From assembly GCA_003559095.1 (NCBI GenBank), contig PWMW01000187.1, positions 26,164 through 90,163 on the forward strand: a DNA stretch of 64,000 bases, in the 5' to 3' direction. Of the stretch, positions 44,192 through 53,630 are shown piece by piece. The stretch comes from Clostridiales bacterium (lineage in GTDB: Bacteria > Bacillota > Limnochordia > Darwinibacteriales > B1SED10-159). The translations under genes were made by a program, and so were the position numbers. The notes beneath the pieces are model-generated. The model was not told the origin of the DNA and searched no databases. It saw nothing but the letters and a program-made list of their open reading frames with translations. Numbering within the stretch: position 1 is the first letter of the stretch; each line of letters begins with the position of its first letter.

Positions 44192-44625
44192 GAGTTGTGA
44201 CGATGGTTTTTCAGGCTGAGCACTAAAGCTACCTCGCCAGTCCCCAGCTCTAACCGTTGCGCAATCTCTGCTGGCGGAACACCCTGCTCAGCCAAGGTCT
44301 CGATGGCCGGCAAGCTGTCAATGAGGCGTTGGCGAGATTCTTGGTTTTCACCAGTTCCGGCCGTTGCGCCAGCCCCAGGTGCAGCCACGTGCTGCCTATC
44401 CCATGCTCGATCATGGGCTGCCATCGTCTCAAGATGCTGACAGCAGCGGCGATATTCCTCGCGCCACGCTTCCTGCTTTTCATCCATTTCATCCATGTAC
44501 TGCTCAAACATCAGTTCCAGTGTTTGGAATTCTTGAGGCTGCTTCACAAAGTAACCGGGTTTTGTTACATAGAGAACTAAAATACCTAAGAGCAGTCCCA
44601 AAAGCAGTGTCACAAGATACTCCAT
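44188..44625 (-). CDS. SwrB-like membrane protein (DUF6115-type)
   Basis: I start at the second ATG of MMEYLVTLLLGLLLG (145 residues), 5 bases after GGAGG; the track's upstream extension overlaps sigD. It has an N-terminal membrane helix (YLVTLLLGLLLGILVLYV), a charged helical middle (YMDEMDEKQEAWREEYRR), and a C-terminal helix-turn-helix-like motif (IETLAEQGVPPAEIAQRLELGTGEVALVL). In Bacillus, SwrB lies between sigD and rpsB and promotes flagellar basal-body assembly. Position and architecture support the same role, which is inference. Confidence 0.8.
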   Translation of the reverse strand: MEYLVTLLLGLLLGILVLYVTKPGYFVKQPQEFQTLELMFEQYMDEMDEKQEAWREEYRRCCQHLETMAAHDRAWDRQHVAAPGAGATAGTGENQESRQRLIDSLPAIETLAEQGVPPAEIAQRLELGTGEVALVLSLKNHRHNS

Positions 44626-44692
44626 CATACCCTCCTTCTGGATGCTCAATAACGCCTTCGGCGAGGCAAACATCCGGTTGCTGCTGGTGGGC

Positions 44693-45454
44693 TCAATGGG
44701 GCGCGAGAATTGAGCGCAGAGAAGCAATGGCCTTGGTGTGAATCTGGCTGACCCGCGATTCGGAAACGTCTAGAACATGCCCGATCTCTTTTAAGGTCAA
44801 GGACTCGTGGTAATACAGAGCGACAACTGTTCGCTCGCGCTCTGGAAGACGGTCCACCGCACCGGCCAACTCCTGCAGCAGCTCCCCATGCAGAAGATGC
44901 TCTTCAATTCCTTCGTCCTTATCTTCAATCGTATCCAGCATCTTCAGCGGATCATCGCCCGAGTCCGGGTTGATCACTTCATCCAAGGACAGCACAGATG
45001 TGGTGCGAACCTCGTCCAGCAGAGAATAGTAATCCTCCATCGACAACTCCATAGCTGCTGCCGCCTCTTCATCCGATGGCGAACGACCTAGTTCGCCCTC
45101 TAAGGCCCGGAGGGCAGCCTCAAACTTGCGAGCCTTGGCTCGGACACTGCGAGGAATCCAATCCACGGAGCGCAGGCCGTCGAGAATGGCGCCCCGGATG
45201 CGCGTCGCTGCGTATGTCTCGAACTTGATGCCCCGCTGGAGTTCAAATTTTTCCACCGCATCAAGGAGTCCGAAGCATCCGTAACTGACCAGATCCTGAT
45301 ATTCCACAGAGTCAGGCAGTGTCATAGACATGCGCCCGGCCGCGTACTTAACCAAAAAGGCATAGTGCTCAGCCAGCAGTTCTTTGCTCTGTGGGTCCTT
45401 AGTCTCCTTAAAGTGGTGCCAGAGGGCATCGGTATCCAGTTGCTGCTGTGCCAT
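44693..45454 (-). CDS. sigD: RNA polymerase sigma factor for motility (SigD/FliA)
   Basis: The 253-residue protein is a sigma-28 family factor. Region 2 (KYAAGRMSMTLPDSVEYQDLVSYGCFGLLDAVEKFE) is followed by the FliA pattern FETYAATRIRGAILDGLRSVDWIPRSVR, and regions 3 and 4 end in LTLKEIGHVLDVSESRVSQIHTKAIASLR. It directs transcription of late flagellar and motility genes. It follows the PilZ gene and precedes the SwrB-like gene, as in Bacillus. Confidence 0.96.
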   Translation of the reverse strand: MAQQQLDTDALWHHFKETKDPQSKELLAEHYAFLVKYAAGRMSMTLPDSVEYQDLVSYGCFGLLDAVEKFELQRGIKFETYAATRIRGAILDGLRSVDWIPRSVRAKARKFEAALRALEGELGRSPSDEEAAAAMELSMEDYYSLLDEVRTTSVLSLDEVINPDSGDDPLKMLDTIEDKDEGIEEHLLHGELLQELAGAVDRLPERERTVVALYYHESLTLKEIGHVLDVSESRVSQIHTKAIASLRSILAPH

Positions 45455-45468
45455 ACCATCACCCTTTA

Positions 45469-46122
45469 CTAACGTTTCTGACCAACCAAGCCCTTTCGTT
45501 TCAGTTCCAACTGCCGCTGAAAGACGAACTGGATGATGAGCTGTCGTGTTTTTTCGTCGAGTTGCTCAAAGGCTATACCATGACCGCAGCCTCCGTTGGG
45601 AAGCACCTCCGCACGGCGCACAACACCCTGCATTTCCAGGACTGTACCATCCAAGGTCAGCGAAAGCCAAATCATCGCTTCCACAGCCAAGGGCGTTTTT
45701 GTTACCAAGAACACACCGCCGCCGCCGAGATTGGTGATCTGGGCAGACTGCAGAGACTCTCGTTCACCTTCGACCAGGCAGGCATATGCGGCGGGCAGCA
45801 GAACATCCACCCGCACAAAATTCCGTTCTTGAATGCGCTGCCAGGGGCCGGTGATTTCAAGCTGAAGCATTGGTATGCTGTCGGTGAGCCGCTTTGCTAC
45901 CCGAGCTTCCGTTACAAGCCGACTTTGACGGCCAATGGTGTCCACAATGTAGGATATGGCGACCTTGGTACCTTCCGGAACGGAAAGCGGGATACCGCCC
46001 TGCACCGGTGCGGAAATCAACAGCAGACAGCCGTTGGCATCCTCCACTCGCGTTTTGTGGCTGGCAGCGCCGTCAGCCATTAGTGTCAACTCAATGTTAT
46101 CGTTGGGGTGTAGTTGCAACAA
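45469..46122 (-). CDS. PilZ-domain c-di-GMP effector (YcgR/YpfA-like flagellar brake)
   Basis: The 217-residue product has an N-terminal YcgR-like beta domain and a C-terminal PilZ domain. The c-di-GMP binding residues are visible as RNFVR (QERNFVRVDV), with NLGGGGV in place of the usual D/NxSxxG. Such proteins bind the flagellar stator or switch and slow rotation when c-di-GMP is high. Its place right before sigD and after flhG fits a motility role. It lies 74 bp downstream of flhG. Confidence 0.87.
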   Translation of the reverse strand: MLQLHPNDNIELTLMADGAASHKTRVEDANGCLLLISAPVQGGIPLSVPEGTKVAISYIVDTIGRQSRLVTEARVAKRLTDSIPMLQLEITGPWQRIQERNFVRVDVLLPAAYACLVEGERESLQSAQITNLGGGGVFLVTKTPLAVEAMIWLSLTLDGTVLEMQGVVRRAEVLPNGGCGHGIAFEQLDEKTRQLIIQFVFQRQLELKRKGLVGQKR

Positions 46123-46196
46123 AATCGCTCCTTACCGCTGGTGCCCAGGTGCACATGTCACAGCCAGATACGTTAGCAGCAGGACCCTATCCGGTA

Positions 46197-47084
46197 CTAC
46201 GCCTGCAAGAGGGCGTAAACGCGGTGCAGAAAGCCCCGAATGCCTCCATTGGGAGTCTGCGCTGCCGCTGACGGGTGGCCCACTAAAGAGTTTGCCAACG
46301 CCGTAATGCCCCGACTGGCTGGACAATTTGGGTGGGACAGAAGGAATGGCGTTTGGTCATTGACAGACGTACTGACGTGCTGGTCAAAGCAGATGCCGCC
46401 AGCGTAATCGAGGGAGGTGTTGAGAAAGCGCTCCGCCACTGTATTTAACTTCTGCCAGACATGGGTGCCATCCTCCTGATTACGCATCATATTGACCACA
46501 AGCCGCATACTGCTGTGTGGATTGCGCTGTTGGATTACCTTAATCATGCCATAGGCATCGGTGATGGCCGTGGTCTCTGGGGTAGTGACGACCAGAACTT
46601 CATCAACGGATAGGGCAAAGCTTACTACATTGCGGCTAATTCCAGCTCCTGTATCGACCAAGATAAAATCAAATTGCTCATCAAGGTGTTCCAAGGACGC
46701 GGCGAAAAGCTGCAGTTCGTTGGGAGTCAAGTTGGCCAAATCATAGACACCGTTGCCGCCTGCGAACACTTGCACTCCCAAGGGCGCCTGGACCATGATC
46801 TCTTGGATGAGCCGTTCGCCCGCCAAGACGTGTTTCAGTGTGTACTTGGGTATTAGGCCAAGGAGAATATCAATGTTTGCCATACCCAGATCTGCATCCA
46901 ACAAGGCTACCTTATGTCCCAACTGGGCCAATGCCAGCGCCAGATTGACTGATATATTTGTTTTGCCCACGCCGCCTTTACCGCTGGTAACGCAAAAAAT
47001 ACGAGCCCGATCCCGGCGCCTTGCGGCATGAACCGTGGTGCGAGCATCGGCCATGCGGCGGAGAACCTCTGCCTGGTCTTTCAT
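46197..47084 (-). CDS. flhG: MinD-like ATPase FlhG (YlxH)
   Basis: FlhG counts and places flagella with FlhF. The 295-residue product has the deviant Walker A VTSGKGGVGKTNISVNLALALAQ, the switch regions VALLDADLGMANIDILLG and ILVDTGAGISRNVV, and the C-terminal amphipathic ending. It lies 3 bp after flhF. The size fits the group of short FlhG proteins. Confidence 0.95.
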   Translation of the reverse strand: MKDQAEVLRRMADARTTVHAARRRDRARIFCVTSGKGGVGKTNISVNLALALAQLGHKVALLDADLGMANIDILLGLIPKYTLKHVLAGERLIQEIMVQAPLGVQVFAGGNGVYDLANLTPNELQLFAASLEHLDEQFDFILVDTGAGISRNVVSFALSVDEVLVVTTPETTAITDAYGMIKVIQQRNPHSSMRLVVNMMRNQEDGTHVWQKLNTVAERFLNTSLDYAGGICFDQHVSTSVNDQTPFLLSHPNCPASRGITALANSLVGHPSAAAQTPNGGIRGFLHRVYALLQA

Positions 47085-47087
47085 TGC

Positions 47088-48230
47088 CTAATCCCCCAAA
47101 ATCCACTCAGCGATTTTTTGCGGTTCAGCCACTTCAATGTCCTCAGGAACACTCTGCCCGGTAGTTATGTAGGCAATGGGAGCGTTCGTTTCGGAAGTGG
47201 CCTGGAGCAGAACACCGAACCCTGTTGTTTCATCGACTTTCGTTACGATCAGACGGTGTATCTCGATACCAGAGAAAAAACGAATAATGTCAGTCAAATC
47301 GCGAGCCTTTGTAGTGGCGCTGACCACCAGATGAACCTCGGCGTCAACGCCTGCCAACAAGTTCTTTAATTCAGTCATCTGTGATTCGTTGCGCTGGCTG
47401 CGCCCCGCCGTATCAATCAGGACAAGGTCGCGGTCCGGCATATCAGCGATAGCTTGGCGCAGTCCTTCCGGAGAATAGGCCACCTGCAGGGGCACACCGA
47501 TGATCTCCGCATACGTGCGCAGTTGATCAACGGCACCAATTCGATAGGTGTCAACTGTTATGAGCCCGACCTTTTTGCCAGCCACCAATGCAAAGTTAGC
47601 CGCCAGTTTCGCAATAGTGGTCGTTTTACCGACCCCTGTAGGTCCCACCAAGACGGCGCGCTTTTGGCCGCCGTCCAGATCCCAAGGAGCGATGGTTTCG
47701 ATCTCGTTGGCGATCTGTTCTCTCACCAACGGCCAAATGTCATCCAGATCCCGCCACTGCCGCTGCGGTTGCCCCTGCAGCACTTCCTTCATGAGCGTCT
47801 GGGCCATGTCCTGCGGTAGATCACACTGCAGAAGCTGCTGATAGATGCCGTCGATGGTGTCAGGCCACAGCGGTTTGGCCCGTGTGGACGCCTTGACCAT
47901 TCCGGCTGCCCCGGCTGCCCAGAGCTCGTCGGACGTGGCCTGGGGTTTTGTCATAGCCTCCGTTTCACCGCGGTTATGATTGCGCTGCCCCAATAACAGG
48001 TTGGACTTGCTCTCGCCACCATGCTGCAGGTACTCGGGTGCAGCTGTACTTGCTGCCTCGGAGGCTTCCATGGCGCCAATGACTTCAAAGACCTGGCGCC
48101 CAAATAGGCCGAAGAATCCACCGTGTTTGACGCGTTTGGTATGAAGAATCACAGCATCACTGCCGAATTCCTGTTTCATCTTTGCCACCGCTTCTTGGAT
48201 GGTTTCACCGTGAAACCGTTTAACTCTCAT
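47088..48230 (-). CDS. flhF: SRP-type GTPase FlhF
   Basis: The 380-residue product is the flagellar-placement GTPase of the signal-recognition-particle group. The N-terminus MRVKRFHGETIQEAVAKMKQEFGSDAVILHTKR is its B domain. The NG domain has VLVGPTGVGKTTTIAKLAANFA, VGLITVDTYRIGAVDQL, DLVLIDTAGRSQRN and LIVTKVDETTGFGVLLQ. It overlaps the end of flhA by 11 bp. Confidence 0.96.
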   Translation of the reverse strand: MRVKRFHGETIQEAVAKMKQEFGSDAVILHTKRVKHGGFFGLFGRQVFEVIGAMEASEAASTAAPEYLQHGGESKSNLLLGQRNHNRGETEAMTKPQATSDELWAAGAAGMVKASTRAKPLWPDTIDGIYQQLLQCDLPQDMAQTLMKEVLQGQPQRQWRDLDDIWPLVREQIANEIETIAPWDLDGGQKRAVLVGPTGVGKTTTIAKLAANFALVAGKKVGLITVDTYRIGAVDQLRTYAEIIGVPLQVAYSPEGLRQAIADMPDRDLVLIDTAGRSQRNESQMTELKNLLAGVDAEVHLVVSATTKARDLTDIIRFFSGIEIHRLIVTKVDETTGFGVLLQATSETNAPIAYITTGQSVPEDIEVAEPQKIAEWILGD

Positions 48231-50289
48231 GGGGCCAAGTCACCGTCCCAATGCTCTGGACCTGAATATCCGGAGATATTTCATTGTAAGACAACACAAT
48301 CAGTGCGGGGATCGAACGCTCCGTGAGACGTTTTAACGCCATACGGATGGTTGGTGATACCAGCAAAATCGGATGGGGAGCGGCTGTCTGCTGGATACTC
48401 TGTCCAATGGCGCTGAACAGGTTCTGCAGTAGACGGGGATCCATGCTCACGGTGGTACCCCGCTCTGTGTGGTCCATGCCAGCTGCTACGGCATCCTCCC
48501 ACTGCTGTTCGAGGGTGATGACGGATAGAACACCGTTCTCAAGATACATCTTGGAAATCTGGCGAGCCAGAGCCTCGCGAACGTATTCCGTCAGATAATC
48601 GATGTCTCGGGTCAACGGCGCCGTGTCGGCCAACGTTTCCAGGATGGTCACCATATTCCGGATGGGAATGCCTTCTTTGAGAAGGTTCTGCAGAACCTTC
48701 TGCACCTCGCCCAACGACAGCACATCCGGAACCAGTTCTTCTACTACGGCCGAATACTCTTCGCGCAGGCTGTCCATAAGGGTCTTGACTTCCTGTCTTC
48801 CCAACAGTTCGTGGGCATGGCTGCGAATCAATTCCGTGAGGTGGGTGGCCAGCACGGATGGCAGATCCACCACCGTATAACCGGCCACTTCGGCCTGCTC
48901 GCGGACGGCGTCCGTGATCCACAATGCATCGAGACCGAAAGCTGGTTCTGTGGTGGGTATACCTTCTACTTGCTCAGTCACACCGCCGGAATCCATGGCA
49001 AGGTAATGACTCATCAACAATTCTCCGCTTCCTACTTCAATTCCTTTTATTTTGACCACATACTGATCCGGCTGCAGTTGCAGATTATCGCGAATCCGGA
49101 TGATGGGAACTACCATGCCCAGCTCCAAAGCGCACTGCCGCCGGATCATCGTAATTCGTTCCAACATATCGCCGCCTTGATCTTGGTCCACCAAGGGAAT
49201 CAAGCTGTATCCGATTTCCAGTTCCACTTGATCCACCTGCAGCAGATTCATGACACTTTCGGGTCGTTTGGTGTCCTCAATCTCTTCCTGGACTTCATCT
49301 TTAGCCTGCTCATCCAAGGATTGTCGGGCTGCCTGGAACAGAACGTAGGCCAAGAATCCCATCATTCCGCTCAAGACCGCAAACGGGACGAATGGCAGTC
49401 CAGGCACCAAACCAAAGGCCAGCAAAACTCCGGATGCGATGGCAAGAACCTTGGGATTGGAGAACAACTGTTTGCCCAAATCCTGTCCCATGTTGCCTTC
49501 CGATGCGGCCCGAGTAATAATGATTCCGGTGGAAGTAGAAATGAGGAGAGCCGGAATCTGCGATACCAAACCGTCACCCACGGTCAACAGTGTGTATCGC
49601 TGCACAGCCTGGTCGATGGGCAGGCCTAACTGACCCATACCGATTAGAAGGCCTCCTACCACGTTGATAAGCGTAATGATGATACCGGCGATGGCATCGC
49701 CCTTGACGAACTTGGTGGCGCCATCCATCGAACCGTAGAAATCGGCTTCCCGTTCGATGGAACGCCGTTTGGTTCGCGCCTCGGCCTCGGTGATCAGGCC
49801 GGCATTGAGGTCAGCATCAATGCTCATTTGTTTGCCGGGCATGGCATCTAGTGTAAACCTTGCGGCAACTTCCGCCACCCGCTCGGCGCCCTTGGTAATG
49901 ACGATAAATTGAATGACGACCAAAATCAAAAAGATCACAAATCCGACAACGTAGTTGCCGCCCACCACAAAGTTTCCGAAGGCATTGATGATCTGTCCCG
50001 CCTCACCCCGCAGAAGAATCAAGCGCGTGGTGGAGATGTTCAGGGCCAGACGAAACAAGGTGGTGATTAACAAAAGCGAGGGAAAGATGGAAATTTCTAG
50101 AGCCTCGTTGACATTCATGGTCAACAGTAGGATCAGCAGACCTAGAGTGATGTTGGCAGCCAGCAGAACATCCAGAAGCGCTGGAGGCAGCGGCAGCACC
50201 ATCATGACCACGATCATGACAATAGCGATCACGATGTAGATGTCAGAGTATCTGCTGAGCTGCTGCATGCGAAGCGTAGCCTTACTCAT
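48220..50289 (-). CDS. flhA: Flagellar type III export gate protein FlhA
   Basis: FlhA is the main export gate component. I start at the ATG of MSKATLRMQQLSRY, 7 bases after GGAGG, rather than the track's GTG two codons earlier. The 689-residue product has eight membrane segments and the FHIPEP-family signature LPPALLDVLLAANITLGLLILL. A cytoplasmic domain ends in VLSYNEISPDIQVQSIG. It lies downstream of flhB and overlaps flhF by 11 bp. Confidence 0.97.
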   Translation of the reverse strand: MSKATLRMQQLSRYSDIYIVIAIVMIVVMMVLPLPPALLDVLLAANITLGLLILLLTMNVNEALEISIFPSLLLITTLFRLALNISTTRLILLRGEAGQIINAFGNFVVGGNYVVGFVIFLILVVIQFIVITKGAERVAEVAARFTLDAMPGKQMSIDADLNAGLITEAEARTKRRSIEREADFYGSMDGATKFVKGDAIAGIIITLINVVGGLLIGMGQLGLPIDQAVQRYTLLTVGDGLVSQIPALLISTSTGIIITRAASEGNMGQDLGKQLFSNPKVLAIASGVLLAFGLVPGLPFVPFAVLSGMMGFLAYVLFQAARQSLDEQAKDEVQEEIEDTKRPESVMNLLQVDQVELEIGYSLIPLVDQDQGGDMLERITMIRRQCALELGMVVPIIRIRDNLQLQPDQYVVKIKGIEVGSGELLMSHYLAMDSGGVTEQVEGIPTTEPAFGLDALWITDAVREQAEVAGYTVVDLPSVLATHLTELIRSHAHELLGRQEVKTLMDSLREEYSAVVEELVPDVLSLGEVQKVLQNLLKEGIPIRNMVTILETLADTAPLTRDIDYLTEYVREALARQISKMYLENGVLSVITLEQQWEDAVAAGMDHTERGTTVSMDPRLLQNLFSAIGQSIQQTAAPHPILLVSPTIRMALKRLTERSIPALIVLSYNEISPDIQVQSIGTVTWPHES

Positions 50290-50358
50290 GGGCACTCCTC
50301 CCTCCTAACCGTTTTTGCAGGCACGGTTCTGCCTTTCGTCGGATTCTGCTTTTCTGCA

Positions 50359-51441
50359 TCATGATTGCCTTTTCTTCCGCAGACGATAGACAAAGGCTAA
50401 CACTTCGGCCACGGCGGCGTAGAGCTCTGGCGGGATCTCGTGGCCAACTTCCGCATTGCGGAACAGGCCCCGCGCCAGGGGCGGGTTTTCCACCAACGCC
50501 ACCTTGTGTTCTGCCGCCAACTGCCGGATCCGTAACGCGATGCTGCCGGCACCCTTTGCTACCACTAACGGCGCCCGCATTTCGCCCATGGTATAGCGAA
50601 TGGCCACAGCATAGTGCGTGGGATTGGTAATTACCACATCCGCCGTGGGTATCGCCGACATCATCTGTTGGCTGGCCAGTTGGCGTTGACGCTGTCGCAT
50701 CTTGGAACGGATCTGGGGATCCCCTTCAGCCTGCTTGTGTTCATCCTTGATCTCCTGCTTCGACATTTTGATGCTCTGTTCAAACTCCCAGCGTTGGTAA
50801 AGATAGTCCAAGACGGCCACAACGAACAACGCGCCTCCAATGAGGGAAGCCAACTGGGTAATGCCTTGTCCCACAAGGGTCAGGCCCTGTGTTGTGTCCA
50901 TTTGGATCAAGCCCGGAAGCCAATGCAGACTATCGCGAATCTGACGAAAGGCCAAATAGCCCACAATGGCAATCTTGATCAGAGATTTTGCGAACTCCAC
51001 CAAGGCACGCTTGGAGAAAATCCGATTGAAGCCTTCTAAAGGGTTTACGCGGGAAAACTTTGGCTGAACGCTCTCCAAGGTCACCCGCAAGCCCACTTGA
51101 ATGGCCTGGCTGCCCAAGGCCACCAGCAAGACAGCGGCCAAAAACGGCAGTAGGATCAATCCGGCCTCCGAAAGAGCCAGGAGAAACATGGCATAAACCA
51201 TATCGGGTGAACCATCAAAGTCGGCCATGGTTCCCAAAAAATGAGTCATCAGCTGCCCAATACGGTAGAAGATATTGGGACCCAATAGACGAAGGGCGAG
51301 AAAGCCCGCCAAGATGAGGGCAGCAGTTCCCACTTCGCCGCTCTTAGCCACCTGGCCCTTTTTGCGGGACTCTTCGCGTTTGCGCGGGGTCGCTGGTTCC
51401 GTTTTTTCGCCAGCAAAGAGCTGCAGATCCATGACATACAT
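50359..51441 (-). CDS. flhB: Flagellar export apparatus protein FlhB
   Basis: FlhB switches export from hook to filament substrates. I place the start at the ATG of MYVMDLQLFAGEKTE, which overlaps the fliR stop by one base and has a G-rich site 9 bases upstream (360 residues). It has four membrane segments and the autocleavage motif NPTH (DVVITNPTHYAVAIRY). The N-terminus EKTEPATPRKREESRKKGQVAKS is typical. The C-terminal tail includes LVENPPLARGLFRNAEVGHEIP. Confidence 0.97.
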   Translation of the reverse strand: MYVMDLQLFAGEKTEPATPRKREESRKKGQVAKSGEVGTAALILAGFLALRLLGPNIFYRIGQLMTHFLGTMADFDGSPDMVYAMFLLALSEAGLILLPFLAAVLLVALGSQAIQVGLRVTLESVQPKFSRVNPLEGFNRIFSKRALVEFAKSLIKIAIVGYLAFRQIRDSLHWLPGLIQMDTTQGLTLVGQGITQLASLIGGALFVVAVLDYLYQRWEFEQSIKMSKQEIKDEHKQAEGDPQIRSKMRQRQRQLASQQMMSAIPTADVVITNPTHYAVAIRYTMGEMRAPLVVAKGAGSIALRIRQLAAEHKVALVENPPLARGLFRNAEVGHEIPPELYAAVAEVLAFVYRLRKKRQS

Positions 51442-52208
51442 TACGAAGGGCCCCCCCAATGGGTCATGAGGCCATAGAACGCTTCCATCAGGTAGCCATC
51501 TTGACCAAACAGCGCCGCTACAAAATGGATATACAGTGGCAGCACCAGCAGGACGATGACCATGCCGACCGTGATCTTGATGGGAAAACCGAGAACAAAC
51601 ACATTGATCTGGGGAACGGCCTTAGTCACAATACCCAAAGCCACATCCGTAAGCAGCAGTGTCCCCATAATGGGTAAAGCGATCTGCAGACCCAAGGCAA
51701 ACACCCGGCCTCCCAACTCCAAGAACACCTGGAATCCGGCGTCCCTGTGGACCCACGAAGCCACTGGTATGTAGTCATAGCTGCGCAGCAGCGCCCGCAA
51801 CAGCCAAAGATGCCCGTCAACGGCGAATAGCATCAAGGATGCCAGCAGGTGGTAAAACTGCGAGAACACAGGGATCTGCATGCCCGTAGACGGGTCAAAA
51901 ATGGATACCATACCAAAACCCATAGGAACGTCAATGAGCTGTCCGGCAAAATAGATGCAGGCAAATACTAGGATCACGACAAAACTCAGAACCAATCCCA
52001 CCGCAAACTCCTGCAGAATCAGAAGAACCCAAGGCCAAAGAGCGTCTTCAGCCAAGACTACGGCTTCTGGTGAGACCAATAGAGCCAATAGGGCACCGAG
52101 GCCCGCTTTCACCATGAATGGTATCTGCCGCATATTAAACAGGGGCAGCAAAAAAATGATTGTGGAGAAACGGATGAAGGCCGCTAGAAGTCCGCTGTAT
52201 TCCTGCAT
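51441..52208 (-). CDS. fliR: Flagellar export apparatus protein FliR
   Basis: FliR forms part of the export channel with FliP and FliQ. I start at the ATG of MQEYSGLLAAFIRFSTI, 8 bases after AAGGAG; the track's 29-codon extension overlaps fliQ (255 residues). It has six hydrophobic segments and the family patterns NMRQIPFMVKAGLGALL, LVLSFVVILVFACIYFAGQLIDVPMGFGM. It lies between fliQ and flhB in the conserved order. Confidence 0.95.
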   Translation of the reverse strand: MQEYSGLLAAFIRFSTIIFLLPLFNMRQIPFMVKAGLGALLALLVSPEAVVLAEDALWPWVLLILQEFAVGLVLSFVVILVFACIYFAGQLIDVPMGFGMVSIFDPSTGMQIPVFSQFYHLLASLMLFAVDGHLWLLRALLRSYDYIPVASWVHRDAGFQVFLELGGRVFALGLQIALPIMGTLLLTDVALGIVTKAVPQINVFVLGFPIKITVGMVIVLLVLPLYIHFVAALFGQDGYLMEAFYGLMTHWGGPS

Positions 52209-52225
52209 CACAAATCTCCTTCCGA

Positions 52226-52495
52226 CTATAGGATGAATAGGTGCAGCTCGCCCAGCAATCGCTGGGCAAAATCCATCAGCAACCGCAGCATCCACGGCCC
52301 AAAGATGACGATGGCCGCTAACACGGCCACGATCTTGGGAATGAATGTCAAGGTCTGTTCCTGAATCTGCGTGGTGGCTTGAAAGATGCTGACCAACAGG
52401 CCTACGGCCATACCAAGACCCAAAGCCGGCCCAGCAGCCAAGAGCACGGTCAGCAGTGCTTCGCGACCGAGGTTAATGATCATGGTTTCTGTCAT
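52226..52495 (-). CDS. fliQ: Flagellar export apparatus protein FliQ
   Basis: The 89-residue product starts at the ATG of MTETMIINLGREALLTVL, after AAAGGAG, giving the normal FliQ length; the track start is 19 codons too long. It has two membrane helices with the family motif VGLLVSIFQATTQIQEQTLTFIPKIVAV. It is a minor export channel subunit. It follows fliP by 75 bp and precedes fliR by 17 bp. Confidence 0.95.
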   Translation of the reverse strand: MTETMIINLGREALLTVLLAAGPALGLGMAVGLLVSIFQATTQIQEQTLTFIPKIVAVLAAIVIFGPWMLRLLMDFAQRLLGELHLFIL

Positions 52496-52570
52496 GATGC
52501 AGGACTCCTTTGGCGGCTCCCGATCTAGCGGGACAGAATGTCGATGAATCACATAGGGCCGTGTGCAGCA

Positions 52571-53272
52571 TTAAAAATAGCTCATAAGCAGGGAACGAAC
52601 CACCAGATGCCAGCCATCCACGAGGACGAAGAGTAGGATTTTGAACGGCAGTGAGATCATTACCGGCGGCAGCATCATCATACCCATGGCCATCAAGGTA
52701 CTGGCAACGATCATGTCAATGACCAAGAATGGGACGAAAATGACAAATCCCAGTTGAAAGGCGGTCTTCAGTTCCGAAATCACGAACGCTGGGATCAGCG
52801 TCAGAGTTGGTACGTCAGCGCGGTCATCTGGAGGCGCCCCGCCGCTGGCTTCGATGAGCATGGCCAGGTCTCGCTCCCGGGTGTGGGTGAACATGAACTC
52901 CCTGATGGGCTCCAGAGCCACTTCTAATGCGGTTTCGGTGTCCAGATCTCCATCCATGAATGGGACCACAGCATCCTGGTACACTGCCCCAAAGACTGGC
53001 GCCATCACAAAGAATGTCAAAAACAAAGCCAGCCCCACGATGACTTGATTCGGGGGCATCTGGTTCGTTGCCAGGGCATTCCTAATAAACGACAAAACGA
53101 TGACACTCCGCGTAAAGGAGGTCATCAATATTAGAATTGCTGGCGCTAACGTCAGTATGGTCAGCAAAAGCAAGATCTGGAGCGTTACGGCCACATCAGC
53201 AGGAGACTCGGCAATCCCGATTCCCAGATCAATCCGCGGTAGTGGCAGTTGTGCCTGCAGCAAAATACCCAT
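52571..53272 (-). CDS. fliP: Flagellar export apparatus protein FliP
   Basis: FliP forms the core ring of the export channel. The 233-residue product has the family signatures LAPAILILMTSFTRSVIVLSFIRNALATNQMPPNQVIVGLALFLTFF, then GAPPDDRADVPTLTLIPAFVISELKTAFQLGFVIFVPFLVIDMIVA. MMMLPPVMISLPFKILLFVLVDGW closes the conserved block. It lies 5 bp after fliO. Confidence 0.97.
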   Translation of the reverse strand: MGILLQAQLPLPRIDLGIGIAESPADVAVTLQILLLLTILTLAPAILILMTSFTRSVIVLSFIRNALATNQMPPNQVIVGLALFLTFFVMAPVFGAVYQDAVVPFMDGDLDTETALEVALEPIREFMFTHTRERDLAMLIEASGGAPPDDRADVPTLTLIPAFVISELKTAFQLGFVIFVPFLVIDMIVASTLMAMGMMMLPPVMISLPFKILLFVLVDGWHLVVRSLLMSYF

Positions 53273-53277
53273 CTAGA

Positions 53278-53550
53278 TCAGTGATCCCCCTCCACCGGGT
53301 CATCAACAATAGGCAGGCTATCCAAGCGTTGGATAGAATGCCCAGTTACACCCAACAAATATTCTTTGCCGCGCCATTCCACAACATAGAGGGCTCTCCC
53401 TGTGCCGAGGGGCATACTCTCACGAATGTGAATACTACGGCCAATCACCTGCCGCCGGCCGTACCACCGGGTTGTGAAGTACACCGCGGGCGCCATGATC
53501 AACAACACAACGAAAACTCTCAGGAATGATGCCCAAATCGAAATATCCAT
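53278..53550 (-). CDS. fliO: FliO/FliZ-family export apparatus protein
   Basis: FliO assists FliP assembly. The product from the ATG of MDISIWASFLRVFVVLL has 90 residues; a GTG three codons upstream is an alternative, since the GGAG lies a little far from the ATG. One membrane helix (WASFLRVFVVLLIMAPAVYFTT) precedes a small beta domain (IHIRESMPLGTGRALYVVEWRGKEYLLGVTGHSIQRL), as in the family. The position between fliN and fliP supports the call. Confidence 0.85.
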   Translation of the reverse strand: MDISIWASFLRVFVVLLIMAPAVYFTTRWYGRRQVIGRSIHIRESMPLGTGRALYVVEWRGKEYLLGVTGHSIQRLDSLPIVDDPVEGDH

Positions 53551-53630
53551 GGCGTCCACAGTCTCCAAGCTCCCTTCGTCGAAACATCCCCAACAGAATA
53601 TGCAGTGGTAGTCATCAGTGGCGGTCTCAG